This document shows positions 44,453 to 52,399 of a stretch of DNA of 64,000 nt, piece by piece; within the stretch, counting starts at the first letter, position 1; each line of letters starts with the position of its first letter. Source of the stretch: Mucilaginibacter boryungensis (GTDB taxonomy: Bacteria; Bacteroidota; Bacteroidia; Sphingobacteriales; Sphingobacteriaceae); assembly GCF_015221995.1 (NCBI RefSeq), contig NZ_JADFFM010000002.1, positions 806,001 to 870,000 on the forward strand. Reading direction: 5' to 3'. Under the pieces are notes generated by a model. The model made no database searches, had not been told where the DNA came from, and saw only the letters and a program-made list of their open reading frames with translations. The translations under genes and the position numbers were made by a program.

Positions 44453-45103
44453 ATGTCGTTAAACAGCATATTTCAATACTTCGTCCCAAAGGATAAAAAA
44501 GTATTTTTCCCCTTATTTGAACAAGCCGCAAACAATGTTGTAGCCATGGCGACCGTATTGGTTGAGGCCGTAAACTCGAACGAAATTGCATCGCGCGAGG
44601 AAATGTTTAAGCAAATTGATAAACTGGAAAACAAAGGCGATGAACTGACCCACCAGATATACCTGGAACTCGGTAAAAATTTCATCACCCCGTTTGACAG
44701 GGAAGATATTCATTCACTTGCTACCGCAATTGATGACGTAGCCGATTATATACAGGGCTCGGCCAACCGGATGATGCTGTATAATATTGATGAGTATACC
44801 GAATCGATAAAAAAACTTTCTGAACTGATATTGCAAGGCAGCGTAGAACTGGAAAAAGCCGTAAGGGAACTGAAAGACCTAAAAAACGTACGCAACATAG
44901 CCGATTCATGCATCCGTATAAACAGTGTAGAAAACCAGGCCGATTATGTGTTTGACCGTGCCGTTGCCGACCTGTTTTTATATGAGAAAGATGCGCTGCG
45001 CCTGATAAAATACAAAGAAATACTTGCCGCGCTGGAAACCGCTACCGATATGTGCGAAGACGCGGCCAATGTAATGGAATCCATATTAGTTAAAAACGCC
45101 TAA
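44453..45103 (+). CDS. DUF47 family protein (PhoU-like Pit accessory)
   Basis: A 216-aa all-helical cytosolic protein of the DUF47/UPF0111 family, related to PhoU and nearly always encoded with Pit-type phosphate transporters. Marks are the helical repeats DKLENKGDELTHQIY, FITPFDREDIHSLATAIDDVADYI (read in pieces) and the C-terminal EILAALETATDMCEDAANVMESI. It likely regulates the transporter next to it; the exact mechanism is not known. The pit gene follows 22 nt later. Confidence 0.92.
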   Translation: MSLNSIFQYFVPKDKKVFFPLFEQAANNVVAMATVLVEAVNSNEIASREEMFKQIDKLENKGDELTHQIYLELGKNFITPFDREDIHSLATAIDDVADYIQGSANRMMLYNIDEYTESIKKLSELILQGSVELEKAVRELKDLKNVRNIADSCIRINSVENQADYVFDRAVADLFLYEKDALRLIKYKEILAALETATDMCEDAANVMESILVKNA

Positions 45104-45125
45104 TCAACACCTGATATATATTTAG

Positions 45126-46136
45126 ATGGTAACTACGCTACTTGTTGTTGTTGTAATACTTGCGGTTGTTTTTGATTTCATTAACGGCTTTCACGATGCG
45201 GCTAACTCTATTGCCACTGTAGTATCTACCAAGGTATTAACGCCTTTTCAGGCGGTGTTATGGGCTGCTGCATTTAATTTCCTGGCCTACTTTTTAATTA
45301 AAGACCATAAGGTGGCTAACACCATTGCCAAAACCGTGCACGAACATTTTATTACCATGCATGTGATACTGGCCGGCCTGGTTGCCGCCATTACCTGGAA
45401 CCTGATCACATGGTGGTTTGGTATCCCATCCAGCTCATCGCACACACTAATAGGTGGCTTTGCCGGTGCCGGTATGACCAATGCCCTTTACATGGGTTCG
45501 GGTGCACTGACAGCGGTCAACATAAACTCTATTTTAACTATTGTTGCTTATATATTTCTGGCGCCATTTATAGGTTTAATTATTGCTTATGCAATAACCA
45601 TTATTATCCTCCATGTTTGCAAAAATGCCCGGCCATCCGTTGCCGAACGTTGGTTTAAAGGGTTGCAACTGATATCATCTGGTGCCCTAAGCTTTGCCCA
45701 CGGTGGTAACGATGCGCAAAAGGTAATGGGTATTATCTACGTAGCCTTGTTCACCTCAGGCATTATTAAAAATGGCGCTGCCATGCCCGAATGGATCCCG
45801 CTGATCTGTTATTCAGCCATAGCATTAGGTACTATGTCGGGTGGTTGGAAGATCGTTAAAACTATGGGTACTAAAATTACCAAGGTAACCCCGCTGGAAG
45901 GCGTTAGTGCTGAAACTGCCGGTGCAATTACACTATTTATTACCGAACGTTTCGGTATCCCGGTATCAACCACGCATACCATTACTGGTTCAATTATCGG
46001 TGTAGGTTTAACCAAACGGGTATCGGCTGTGCGTTGGGGCGTAACCATCAACCTAATATGGGCTTGGGTAATTACTATCCCAATTTCAGCTTTATTGGCT
46101 GCCGCTGTATTTGCTATAATGCATGCTATAGGCTAA
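45126..46136 (+). CDS. pit: Low-affinity inorganic phosphate transporter, Pit family
   Basis: A 336-aa inner-membrane symporter for phosphate, probably as a metal-phosphate complex with protons. The two inverted family repeats are clear: FINGFHDAANSIATVVSTKVL in the first half and ALSFAHGGNDAQKVMGIIY in the second, with PSSSSHTLIGG and PVSTTHTITGSIIG at the matching positions. About ten helices. The DUF47 gene precedes it, and a Pho-box-like site lies before that pair. Confidence 0.95.
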   Translation: MVTTLLVVVVILAVVFDFINGFHDAANSIATVVSTKVLTPFQAVLWAAAFNFLAYFLIKDHKVANTIAKTVHEHFITMHVILAGLVAAITWNLITWWFGIPSSSSHTLIGGFAGAGMTNALYMGSGALTAVNINSILTIVAYIFLAPFIGLIIAYAITIIILHVCKNARPSVAERWFKGLQLISSGALSFAHGGNDAQKVMGIIYVALFTSGIIKNGAAMPEWIPLICYSAIALGTMSGGWKIVKTMGTKITKVTPLEGVSAETAGAITLFITERFGIPVSTTHTITGSIIGVGLTKRVSAVRWGVTINLIWAWVITIPISALLAAAVFAIMHAIG

Positions 46137-46182
46137 AATCACAATACTTTTTTTACTAATGGCTTTTGTGTAGTTTTAGCCT

Positions 46183-46875
46183 ATGAAAAAAGCGGCCATA
46201 TTTTTAGCTCTTATATTTACTGTTTTAGTAAGCAACGCCCAATCTAAACTTATCCCAACCAACCTTGATATTGGAAATGCCCTTAAGCAGGCCTTAGAGC
46301 AGGGCACCGGAAAAAGCAGCGATCGATTATCGGCCGTTGATGGCTTTTTTGGCAATGCTGCCATAAAAATACTGTTCCCGCCCGAAGCACAAAAAGCAGA
46401 GAAAACATTGCGAGCATTAGGTTTTAATAAATTGTGCGATGATGTGATCCTGTCGCTTAATCGTGCTGCCGAGGGTGCGGCAAAAGAAGCAAAACCCATT
46501 TTTATCAATGCCATAAAGCAAATGACGTTGCAGGATGTCAGTAATATTTTGCTGGGTAAACAGGATGCTGCTACCGAATATTTTAAACGAACCACTACCG
46601 TACAACTGTCTGCTAAATTTAAACCCGTAGTACAGGTAAGTCTCGACCAGGCAGGGGCCACAAGATATTATACTAATGCTGCTACCACGTTTAACAAAAT
46701 ACCATTTGTTAGGAAGATCAATCCTGATATCAGCGATTATGTAACGCAAAAGGCGATAGACGGCCTATTTGTCGAAATTGCCAAAGAAGAGCTAAACATT
46801 AGGCAAAACTTGTCTGCACGCACAACTCCGTTAATGAAAAAAGTATTCTCTTTCGCCGATGGGTTTAAGAAATAG
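46183..46875 (+). CDS. DUF4197 domain secreted protein
   Basis: A 230-aa protein with a Sec signal peptide (1-19, ending SNAQ). The rest matches the DUF4197 family, helical and without known catalysis: IGNALKQALEQGTGKSSDRLSAVDGFFGNAAIKILFP (seen in pieces), FNKLCDDVILSLNRAAE, and the end QKAIDGLFVEIAKEELNIRQN. It begins 46 nt after pit. Function not established; the protein is probably periplasmic. Confidence 0.88.
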   Translation: MKKAAIFLALIFTVLVSNAQSKLIPTNLDIGNALKQALEQGTGKSSDRLSAVDGFFGNAAIKILFPPEAQKAEKTLRALGFNKLCDDVILSLNRAAEGAAKEAKPIFINAIKQMTLQDVSNILLGKQDAATEYFKRTTTVQLSAKFKPVVQVSLDQAGATRYYTNAATTFNKIPFVRKINPDISDYVTQKAIDGLFVEIAKEELNIRQNLSARTTPLMKKVFSFADGFKK

Positions 46876-46888
46876 GGAAAATATATCG

Positions 46889-46964
46889 CGTCATCCCGAA
46901 TTTGTTTCGGGGTTTCATCAAGCAAGTTTCAAATAGTATAGGCTGACGGATAAGTCCGGCATGA
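46889..46964. repeat. Imperfect palindromic repeat, second REP-like type
   Basis: CGTCATCCCGAA starts at 46889 and an imperfect reverse copy, TCCGGCATGA, ends at 46964. Ends of the form CGTCATCCYGA are a dispersed Bacteroidota repeat type, different from the one at 498-576. It looks degenerate (one extra base and mismatches). Confidence 0.45.
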
Positions 46965-46977
46965 GGAATGTGGGGTA

Positions 46978-47199
46978 TCATCGCTCATATCCATCCTTCA
47001 CATGCTGACTAATGTACGTACTTAAGCCCTGGCCTGCTTTAGCCAGCTTTTTCATTTCTTTTACATGTTGGGCCCCGGCGCTTGCATGGGAATAAATGTA
47101 AGGCTCATCCCTGTCTACAAATTTTACCGCTATATAATCTTTACCAATTTGATAGGCAACCACACCTGAATTGCCTGCCGCATTTCCATAAGGTATCAT
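46978..47199 (-). CDS. Small conserved protein, 73 aa
   Basis: A short soluble protein with the pattern GNSGVVAYQIGKDYIAVKF, EPYIYSHASAGAQHVKEMKKLA and GQGLSTYISQHV. This pattern occurs in small uncharacterised proteins of many bacteria, as I recall, and recalls KTSC-domain proteins. The ATG at 47199 lies just after the terminator at 47218-47244, so its promoter must overlap that hairpin or transcripts read through it. Confidence 0.65.
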   Translation of the reverse strand: MIPYGNAAGNSGVVAYQIGKDYIAVKFVDRDEPYIYSHASAGAQHVKEMKKLAKAGQGLSTYISQHVKDGYER

Positions 47200-47217
47200 A
47201 ACTTATAAACAAAAAAA

Positions 47218-47244
47218 CAGCGATGAGTTTTTTAACTATCGCTG
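47218..47244 (-). terminator. Terminator after the TonB/anti-sigma gene
   Basis: CAGCGAT and ATCGCTG (7 bp), with inner AGTT/AACT pairing and one bulged G, lie 20 nt after the stop at 47264. On the minus strand the stem runs straight into TTTTTTTG. Confidence 0.85.
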
Positions 47245-47263
47245 CTCCTTTTGCTCCATCCGC

Positions 47264-48625
47264 TTATTCTTTTCTGAATTTTATTCTCAGCTTAACCGTT
47301 TTCGGTTTGCCGCTGGCATCGGCTTCCCAGGGTGGGCCTTCTTTAACCAAATCTATAGCCCGCTTATTGGTTGCATCGTTCAGGCCCTTAATAATTTTAA
47401 AATCGCTTAATGCGCCTTTTTCACCAACTATAAATGATACGCGTACAACGCCGGTCTTACCATCATCAGCAATAGCTGCTTTCCTAAGGTACTTATCATA
47501 ACTATCCCAGCCCATTCGCGGGTGTGCTTCTTCAATTGGTTCTTCAGCTTTTGCCTGTCCGTAATTAGTTACTACAACCTCTGAAAGTGATTTAGTATTA
47601 GGTTGTAGTTTAATACTCAAACTGTCATTACTTTTGGCGGTTACACGTTTACTCTCAAACCCTATATAATTAATACTAAGTGTAGTATTACCCGTAGCAG
47701 GCAAAGAAAACTTGCCATTTACATCCGTCTGTGTACCCTTTTGCGTACCTACAACCTGTACGTTTACACCTGGTAAAGGCAGGCCAAGTTCATCCATAAC
47801 ACGCCCGCTTATTTTATTAGGGGTAGTTACTTCAACCCCCTCTACTTTATTTTTAAGGGTTTGGTTGGTAACGGCAGATACACTTGATGTACTAAGTTGC
47901 TTTGCAAGAGCCTGGCGCCCCGGGACGGTTATCTCCTTTAACACGGTACTATCATTAGCTGTAGGTTCGGCTGAACGTGCAGCGGGCTTTACGTAGCCAT
48001 ATACCACCTGCTCATTTTCTCTGGCATCGGCGGGGAGTTTTTTGGCATTAACTTCAGTAACTTGTTTATCCTGGGTTGCAGCGAGTGCAATCTCTGTATT
48101 AACCACCGGGTTTGCCATGCGGCTATCATTTGTACCCTGTTCGCTAACTGAACCATCCGCAGGTTTTATTTCCGCCTGCCGCGATTTTTTTATAACCTGC
48201 GGACTTATCGCTGCTATATTATTATCGGCAGTAAGTTTTGGCGCAGTATCGGATTTAGTTAACACATGATCGACCGGCGGAGGTGTTTTTGCCACTAATT
48301 GTTCCTGTTTCAATTGTGGTGTTTTAGTGCCGGGCCAAAGCAAATAAGCAATGCCTAATATCAGCACCAGCGATGCTGCTATAGAAATATATTTCCACGG
48401 CACCATACGGCGTATTTTGGCCTGGTTTATTCTTTGCTGTAAAAGGTTATCTAATGCTGCAAGGTTAGGTTGCTGATCTGTGCCTGCATTCTCATAGCCG
48501 GCAATCGCATCCATCAAAAACGGATCGTCCTGCGCCTCGCGCTCCAGTTGGTGCATGGCACGGGCATCAAGTTCTCCGTTAAGATACTTCCTGATATGCG
48601 ATATGTCCGTTTTTTTAGCGCTCAC
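47264..48625 (-). CDS. Membrane protein with anti-sigma-like N-part, carboxypeptidase-like domain and TonB C-domain
   Basis: A 453-aa protein in four parts. Residues 1-60 look like a zinc-less anti-sigma domain (IRKYLNGELDARAMHQLERE). One membrane helix is at 78-97. A low-complexity periplasmic stretch follows, then a carboxypeptidase-like regulatory domain (about 270-335, ISGRVMDELGLPLPGVNVQ) and a TonB C-terminal domain (about 360-453). It starts with GTG and overlaps the ECF sigma gene by 11 nt, so they are translationally coupled and probably partners: this protein holding the sigma factor and sensing through its periplasmic domains. That role is inference. Confidence 0.87.
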   Translation of the reverse strand: MSAKKTDISHIRKYLNGELDARAMHQLEREAQDDPFLMDAIAGYENAGTDQQPNLAALDNLLQQRINQAKIRRMVPWKYISIAASLVLILGIAYLLWPGTKTPQLKQEQLVAKTPPPVDHVLTKSDTAPKLTADNNIAAISPQVIKKSRQAEIKPADGSVSEQGTNDSRMANPVVNTEIALAATQDKQVTEVNAKKLPADARENEQVVYGYVKPAARSAEPTANDSTVLKEITVPGRQALAKQLSTSSVSAVTNQTLKNKVEGVEVTTPNKISGRVMDELGLPLPGVNVQVVGTQKGTQTDVNGKFSLPATGNTTLSINYIGFESKRVTAKSNDSLSIKLQPNTKSLSEVVVTNYGQAKAEEPIEEAHPRMGWDSYDKYLRKAAIADDGKTGVVRVSFIVGEKGALSDFKIIKGLNDATNKRAIDLVKEGPPWEADASGKPKTVKLRIKFRKE

Positions 48626-49187
48626 TGTGTTTTTCCAGGCAAATTTTCAAGTTACGTTTGCCATTTTGTATATAGCTTTTAACTTCATTTAAAGTATAGC
48701 CGGTTTGCTCGGATATTTCCTTATAACACTTATCCTTATAATAAAACAAGTTAACACTTTCCTTTTGCGCTGCGGGTAGTTTTTCCATACAACGCTCCAA
48801 TTGTTTCATCGTTTCTTCCTTATCCTCATCCTCAGGATGCAAAACGAACGTATTTTCCATAACATCGTCCATACTCACCACATCCATTTTCTTTTCCGAC
48901 CGCAATTGCATCAGGCAATAGTTTCGCGTAAGTACATAAAGCCAACCTCTAAATTGTTTTATTTCATGCCGGCTAACCTTGTCTATCAACTCTTCAAATA
49001 TCTGCATTACAGCGTCTTTACACTGCTCCTCATCCTTTAAATATTTTAGGCAAACCCCATAAACCAGACCCATATAAGGCTGATAGAGTTTTCCCAGCAC
49101 AGCCAGATCGCCGTTTGCACGGTAGCTGTTCAGCAGTTTTAAGTCTGCTGATTCATCATATTTAACAGTAGGCCGGAATACACTCAT
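48615..49187 (-). CDS. ECF RNA polymerase sigma factor
   Basis: A 190-aa extracytoplasmic-function sigma factor. Region 2 spans about 25-95 (LYQPYMGLVYGVCLKYLKDEEQCKDAVMQIFE, viewed in parts, and FRGWLYVLTRNYCLMQLR). Region 4 spans about 130-180 with the helix-turn-helix CYKEISEQTGYTLNEVKSYIQNGKRNLK (in parts). The linker is acidic. Its stop overlaps the GTG start of the anti-sigma/TonB protein, the likely partner. Its own target promoters are unknown. Confidence 0.94.
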   Translation of the reverse strand: MSVFRPTVKYDESADLKLLNSYRANGDLAVLGKLYQPYMGLVYGVCLKYLKDEEQCKDAVMQIFEELIDKVSRHEIKQFRGWLYVLTRNYCLMQLRSEKKMDVVSMDDVMENTFVLHPEDEDKEETMKQLERCMEKLPAAQKESVNLFYYKDKCYKEISEQTGYTLNEVKSYIQNGKRNLKICLEKHSER

Positions 49188-49228
49188 TTATCGGCATCAA
49201 AATAAATTTTTTAAATGGTTTATGAAAA

Positions 49229-49367
49229 TATGTTTGCTGTAACTGAAACCGGGTCCGCCCGAAGTTTGTGAAGTTAATGGAGAGCGCAAAATTATTGACG
49301 AAGAACGAACTGAAAAAGAATTAAATCTAATACTAACAGATAAGGCCCGGTTTCGGGCCTATCTGTT
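49229..49367 (+). other. Possible small transcription unit in the 49188-49428 gap
   Basis: On the plus strand, an exact -7 element TATGTTTG (49229-49236) is followed by a 15-codon ORF (49277-49324, MESAKLLTKNELKKN) and a strong hairpin (49335-49367). The peptide resembles the leader part of Bacteroidota GG-type natural-product precursors but lacks any core. No -33 box is seen. Nothing else in the gap can be assigned. Confidence 0.3.
49335..49367. terminator. Strong hairpin downstream of the Tat-type GH28 gene
   Basis: AACAGATAAGGCCCG and CGGGCCTATCTGTT pair over 14 bp with one bulged A and loop GTTT. It lies 60 nt after the GH28 stop on the minus strand. T runs are poor on both strands. Confidence 0.6.
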
Positions 49368-49428
49368 GGGTGGTTTTGCAAGCTATTCTGAGTGATCTCT
49401 TCTTGCAAGAATAGTCATTGGATTATTT

Positions 49429-51165
49429 TTAAACACGCCAGGTTACGCATAATGGTTTTGCGCCCCGTTCAAAGCTTAAAGTTTTTTCGGCAGGGGATAT
49501 GTCGCCGCCATCTATTTTGATTCGCTTGTTGGTTGTTCCTTCAACTTGTAAAAATAATTTAGCAGTTCCCTCCAATCGTATCGCAGTCATTAATACGGCG
49601 CTAGTATCGGTTATGCGCACTACTGCTTCGGCCTCCCTACTACCTTGTATATTTAAGCCATTCAAGGCAGCATTATCTACGTGATCAAAAACCATGGCCG
49701 GACGAAGATCGTCGGCATTCAGACTAAGACTAACATTATTAAGTATCAGCCCGCGCACATTGCGTGCGTAAATACCGTAAGCCGGCGGAACGCCGATCTG
49801 ATAGTATTCGCCAGCTACTTTTGGCACGTCCCTTACTGCACCTTGTTCAGCCGTGCCGCCACCCGGATAAGTGATATGTACATCACTGAACGTAATTTTT
49901 TCCATGTAAATGTCATCCATTGCGTTTAACGTTACACATGAAAAGATTTCGCCGGGATTATAATTGCTTGGGAAAGAAGCATCCCTAAGTGGTACCGGTT
50001 TTACTACAGTTGCAGTAATACCTCTGAATGAAATATTGCGGACTACACCCGGAGGTTTGTTTGTTGCTGTTGTAGATGATGATGATTGTACGCCAAGCCC
50101 GATAGAGACTGGACCTGTTACATCTTGCATGACGATATTTGAAAATGATATATTTTCAAACCGCGAACCAGGGCCACAGCGCATTTTAATGGGACAACCA
50201 TATGTTTCATAGATCAGGCAGTTAGATATCGTAATATTTTCAGCCACACCCCCGCCAAAACGAAATACAGACCAGCGCGTGCTGAACGTACAATTAGTGA
50301 TGGTAATAAACTGACAGCTGCCAAATAAAGCACAAGCATCATCCTGGCTTTGTACGTCGCAATTAGACACATGCGCATAACGGCAACTGATGAAGTGAAA
50401 ACCATCATTATTATTGACCACCCGGCCCCTGATATGTAAGCCTTCCATCTTGATAAATTCACTTTGAATAACCCTAACGGAATGAAATGCGCTGTTTAAC
50501 AGATAAATGTCCCTTACGGTAAGATTGTTGCATTGGTAAAATAATAAATGGTAAGGGCGGTGTGGCCCCGAAATGCCCGCAGGCGGTAAAACACCTTTAG
50601 CCGGGCTCCTGAATTGCGCGCCCTGGCCATCAATCGTGCCGGGACCGTCAATTGTAATATTATCTGCTTTAACGGCATATAACAAGCCAACATTGCCATC
50701 ATTAAGTGTAGAATCGCCGGTTAGGGGAATAGCGTCGGCTGCGTGATATTGCTTGCCATCGACAGTGCCTAAAAGGGTGCCCTGCGCCGCTATATATAAC
50801 CGCACATTACTTTTAAGTTCAATTGTACCAATAACAAATGTTCCGGCAGGTACCAATACCGTACCGCCAAGATCTTTATTACAGGCATTAATAGCATTTT
50901 GAACGGCTATAGTGTCCAGCGTTTTGCCGTCACCTTTCGCGCCGAAATCTCTTATATTATAGATTCGGGTTCCTAAAGTATGGTCATTGTCAGCAGCTGG
51001 TTTTAAATTAACGCCTAACGATGGCTGGTTATTAATAAAACTTAAACCTAAAGTGGCACCTAACGCAGGCCAGGATACACTATTTAACCACTTGCGCCTT
51101 GATAAGGCAACGGTTTCTGATTGATCGGCCCCTTGCCCTTCTCCGGCTTTAATTTTTGTTTTCAT
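49429..51165 (-). CDS. GH28-family pectinase-like protein with Tat signal
   Basis: A 578-aa right-handed beta-helix protein of glycoside hydrolase family 28 (polygalacturonases, rhamnogalacturonases). The N-terminus has a twin-arginine signal, Ser22-Arg-Arg-Lys-Trp-Leu27 followed by a hydrophobic stretch. The fold begins at IRDFGAKGDGKTLDT. Motif NxD is NNNDGFHF, the DD pair is SQDDACAL, and a CPIKM segment replaces RIK. The GHG histidine is not seen (TRWSVFRFGGG instead), so activity or mechanism may differ. It diverges from the AraC gene and belongs to the pectin locus by position. Confidence 0.85.
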   Translation of the reverse strand: MKTKIKAGEGQGADQSETVALSRRKWLNSVSWPALGATLGLSFINNQPSLGVNLKPAADNDHTLGTRIYNIRDFGAKGDGKTLDTIAVQNAINACNKDLGGTVLVPAGTFVIGTIELKSNVRLYIAAQGTLLGTVDGKQYHAADAIPLTGDSTLNDGNVGLLYAVKADNITIDGPGTIDGQGAQFRSPAKGVLPPAGISGPHRPYHLLFYQCNNLTVRDIYLLNSAFHSVRVIQSEFIKMEGLHIRGRVVNNNDGFHFISCRYAHVSNCDVQSQDDACALFGSCQFITITNCTFSTRWSVFRFGGGVAENITISNCLIYETYGCPIKMRCGPGSRFENISFSNIVMQDVTGPVSIGLGVQSSSSTTATNKPPGVVRNISFRGITATVVKPVPLRDASFPSNYNPGEIFSCVTLNAMDDIYMEKITFSDVHITYPGGGTAEQGAVRDVPKVAGEYYQIGVPPAYGIYARNVRGLILNNVSLSLNADDLRPAMVFDHVDNAALNGLNIQGSREAEAVVRITDTSAVLMTAIRLEGTAKLFLQVEGTTNKRIKIDGGDISPAEKTLSFERGAKPLCVTWRV

Positions 51166-51263
51166 TTTCAGATGGTTATATAAATTATTAAACCTAAGCC
51201 ATACAAAAATATCAGCAACAGATAAATTAATGTGCGCTGAATTAACTTCTTATACAATCTATT

Positions 51264-51276
51264 TGTCCCATGGACA
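51264..51276. promoter_or_regulatory. Short palindrome in the GH28/AraC intergenic region
   Basis: TGTCC, CAT, GGACA is a perfect 5-3-5 palindrome about 100 nt from each divergent start. It is a candidate operator, though short enough to occur by chance. The remainder of the 208-nt gap is AT-rich with no other clear signal. Confidence 0.25.
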
Positions 51277-51373
51277 GTGATTATTTAATAAAAAAATGTA
51301 ACTGCATAGCCCCTTTATAGGTACATGTATTGTCTTTAATATATCCGTTTAGGATAATATCTGTTTGCCAAGC

Positions 51374-52306
51374 ATGAAACCCGCATTACTTAAAATTGCT
51401 ACCGATACCAAAAGTACTTTTCATGTCCGGCGTGAAACATCGCCGTCGAATAATAATAAATGGCATTATCACCTGGAAATAGAAATAGTTTATTTTAAAA
51501 AAGGGAGCGGAACCCAATTTGCTGGCGATCATATCAGTCGGTTTATGCCAGGAGATATCACAATAGTGGGTGCGGGCTTGCCTCATTATTGGCGCTTTGA
51601 TAACTCATATATAGGAAGCGAACCGGCACAACAAGCCGATATAATTGTAGTACATTTTTTAGAAGATTGCTTCGGGAGCAGATTTTTGGATTTGGTAGAA
51701 AATAAAACGATTAACCAAATGCTGCAGCGGGCCCGTCGTGGTTTGGCAGTTAAAAATGAAGAAAAGAAGTTGGTTGCCATATTGATGGAACGCTTGACAG
51801 AGAGTGAGGGCCCTGAAAAAATAATATGGTTATTGAAAATTTTGCAAACAATTGCCAATAGTAAGCAGGTTAATACCTTGTCTTCTATGGGATTTAAATA
51901 TAAATTTAACGAAGAAGAGTGCGAACGGATTAACGCTATTTATCAGTATTCGTTCGCTCATTTTCGGAATAAGATTTTTTTAGAAGAGATAGCCGAAGTA
52001 GCCCATATCTGCCCCAATTCGTTTTGCCGGTATTTTAAATCAATGACTCATAAAACCTATTCCCGGTTTATACTTGAAATTAAAATAGGGAATGCCTGTA
52101 ATTTATTAATAGAAAGCGAGTTCAAAATAGGGCAAATCGGGCTGGAATGCGGCTTTAACAGATCGTCTACTTTTTACAAATATTTTAAAAAGATAACCGG
52201 TAAAAGTCCGGCCACATATAAAAAGCTTTATACCGGCCAGTTGAAAGAAATGCCCCCCGAACAGGCACCCGAAAGGTACTATGAACCGATAAGTCTATAT
52301 TCATAA
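51374..52306 (+). CDS. AraC-family transcriptional regulator
   Basis: A 310-aa regulator with an N-terminal cupin-type sensor (about 15-110: WHYHLEIEIVYFKKGSG, GDITIVGAGLPHYWRF) and two C-terminal helix-turn-helix motifs (about 205-295: FLEEIAEVAHICPNSFCRYF and IGQIGLECGFNRSSTFYKYFKK). It precedes GH105, GH29 and GH28 genes and faces the Tat GH28, so it probably controls the pectin enzymes. The frame opens at a TTG (51365), but I chose the ATG at 51374. Confidence 0.92.
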   Translation: MKPALLKIATDTKSTFHVRRETSPSNNNKWHYHLEIEIVYFKKGSGTQFAGDHISRFMPGDITIVGAGLPHYWRFDNSYIGSEPAQQADIIVVHFLEDCFGSRFLDLVENKTINQMLQRARRGLAVKNEEKKLVAILMERLTESEGPEKIIWLLKILQTIANSKQVNTLSSMGFKYKFNEEECERINAIYQYSFAHFRNKIFLEEIAEVAHICPNSFCRYFKSMTHKTYSRFILEIKIGNACNLLIESEFKIGQIGLECGFNRSSTFYKYFKKITGKSPATYKKLYTGQLKEMPPEQAPERYYEPISLYS

Positions 52307-52399
52307 AAAAAGCAAATAATACTAGCAACGCCGGGATAAAGGTAATTCCCTGAATAAGCCATATAATGCCATAACAAACTAATAATCAATTTTAAACCC

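Noticed and set aside
49240..49392. Longer plus-strand frame over the small ORF, about 50 codons ending SYSE
   Set aside because: It has no ATG, GTG or TTG start and no recognisable family.
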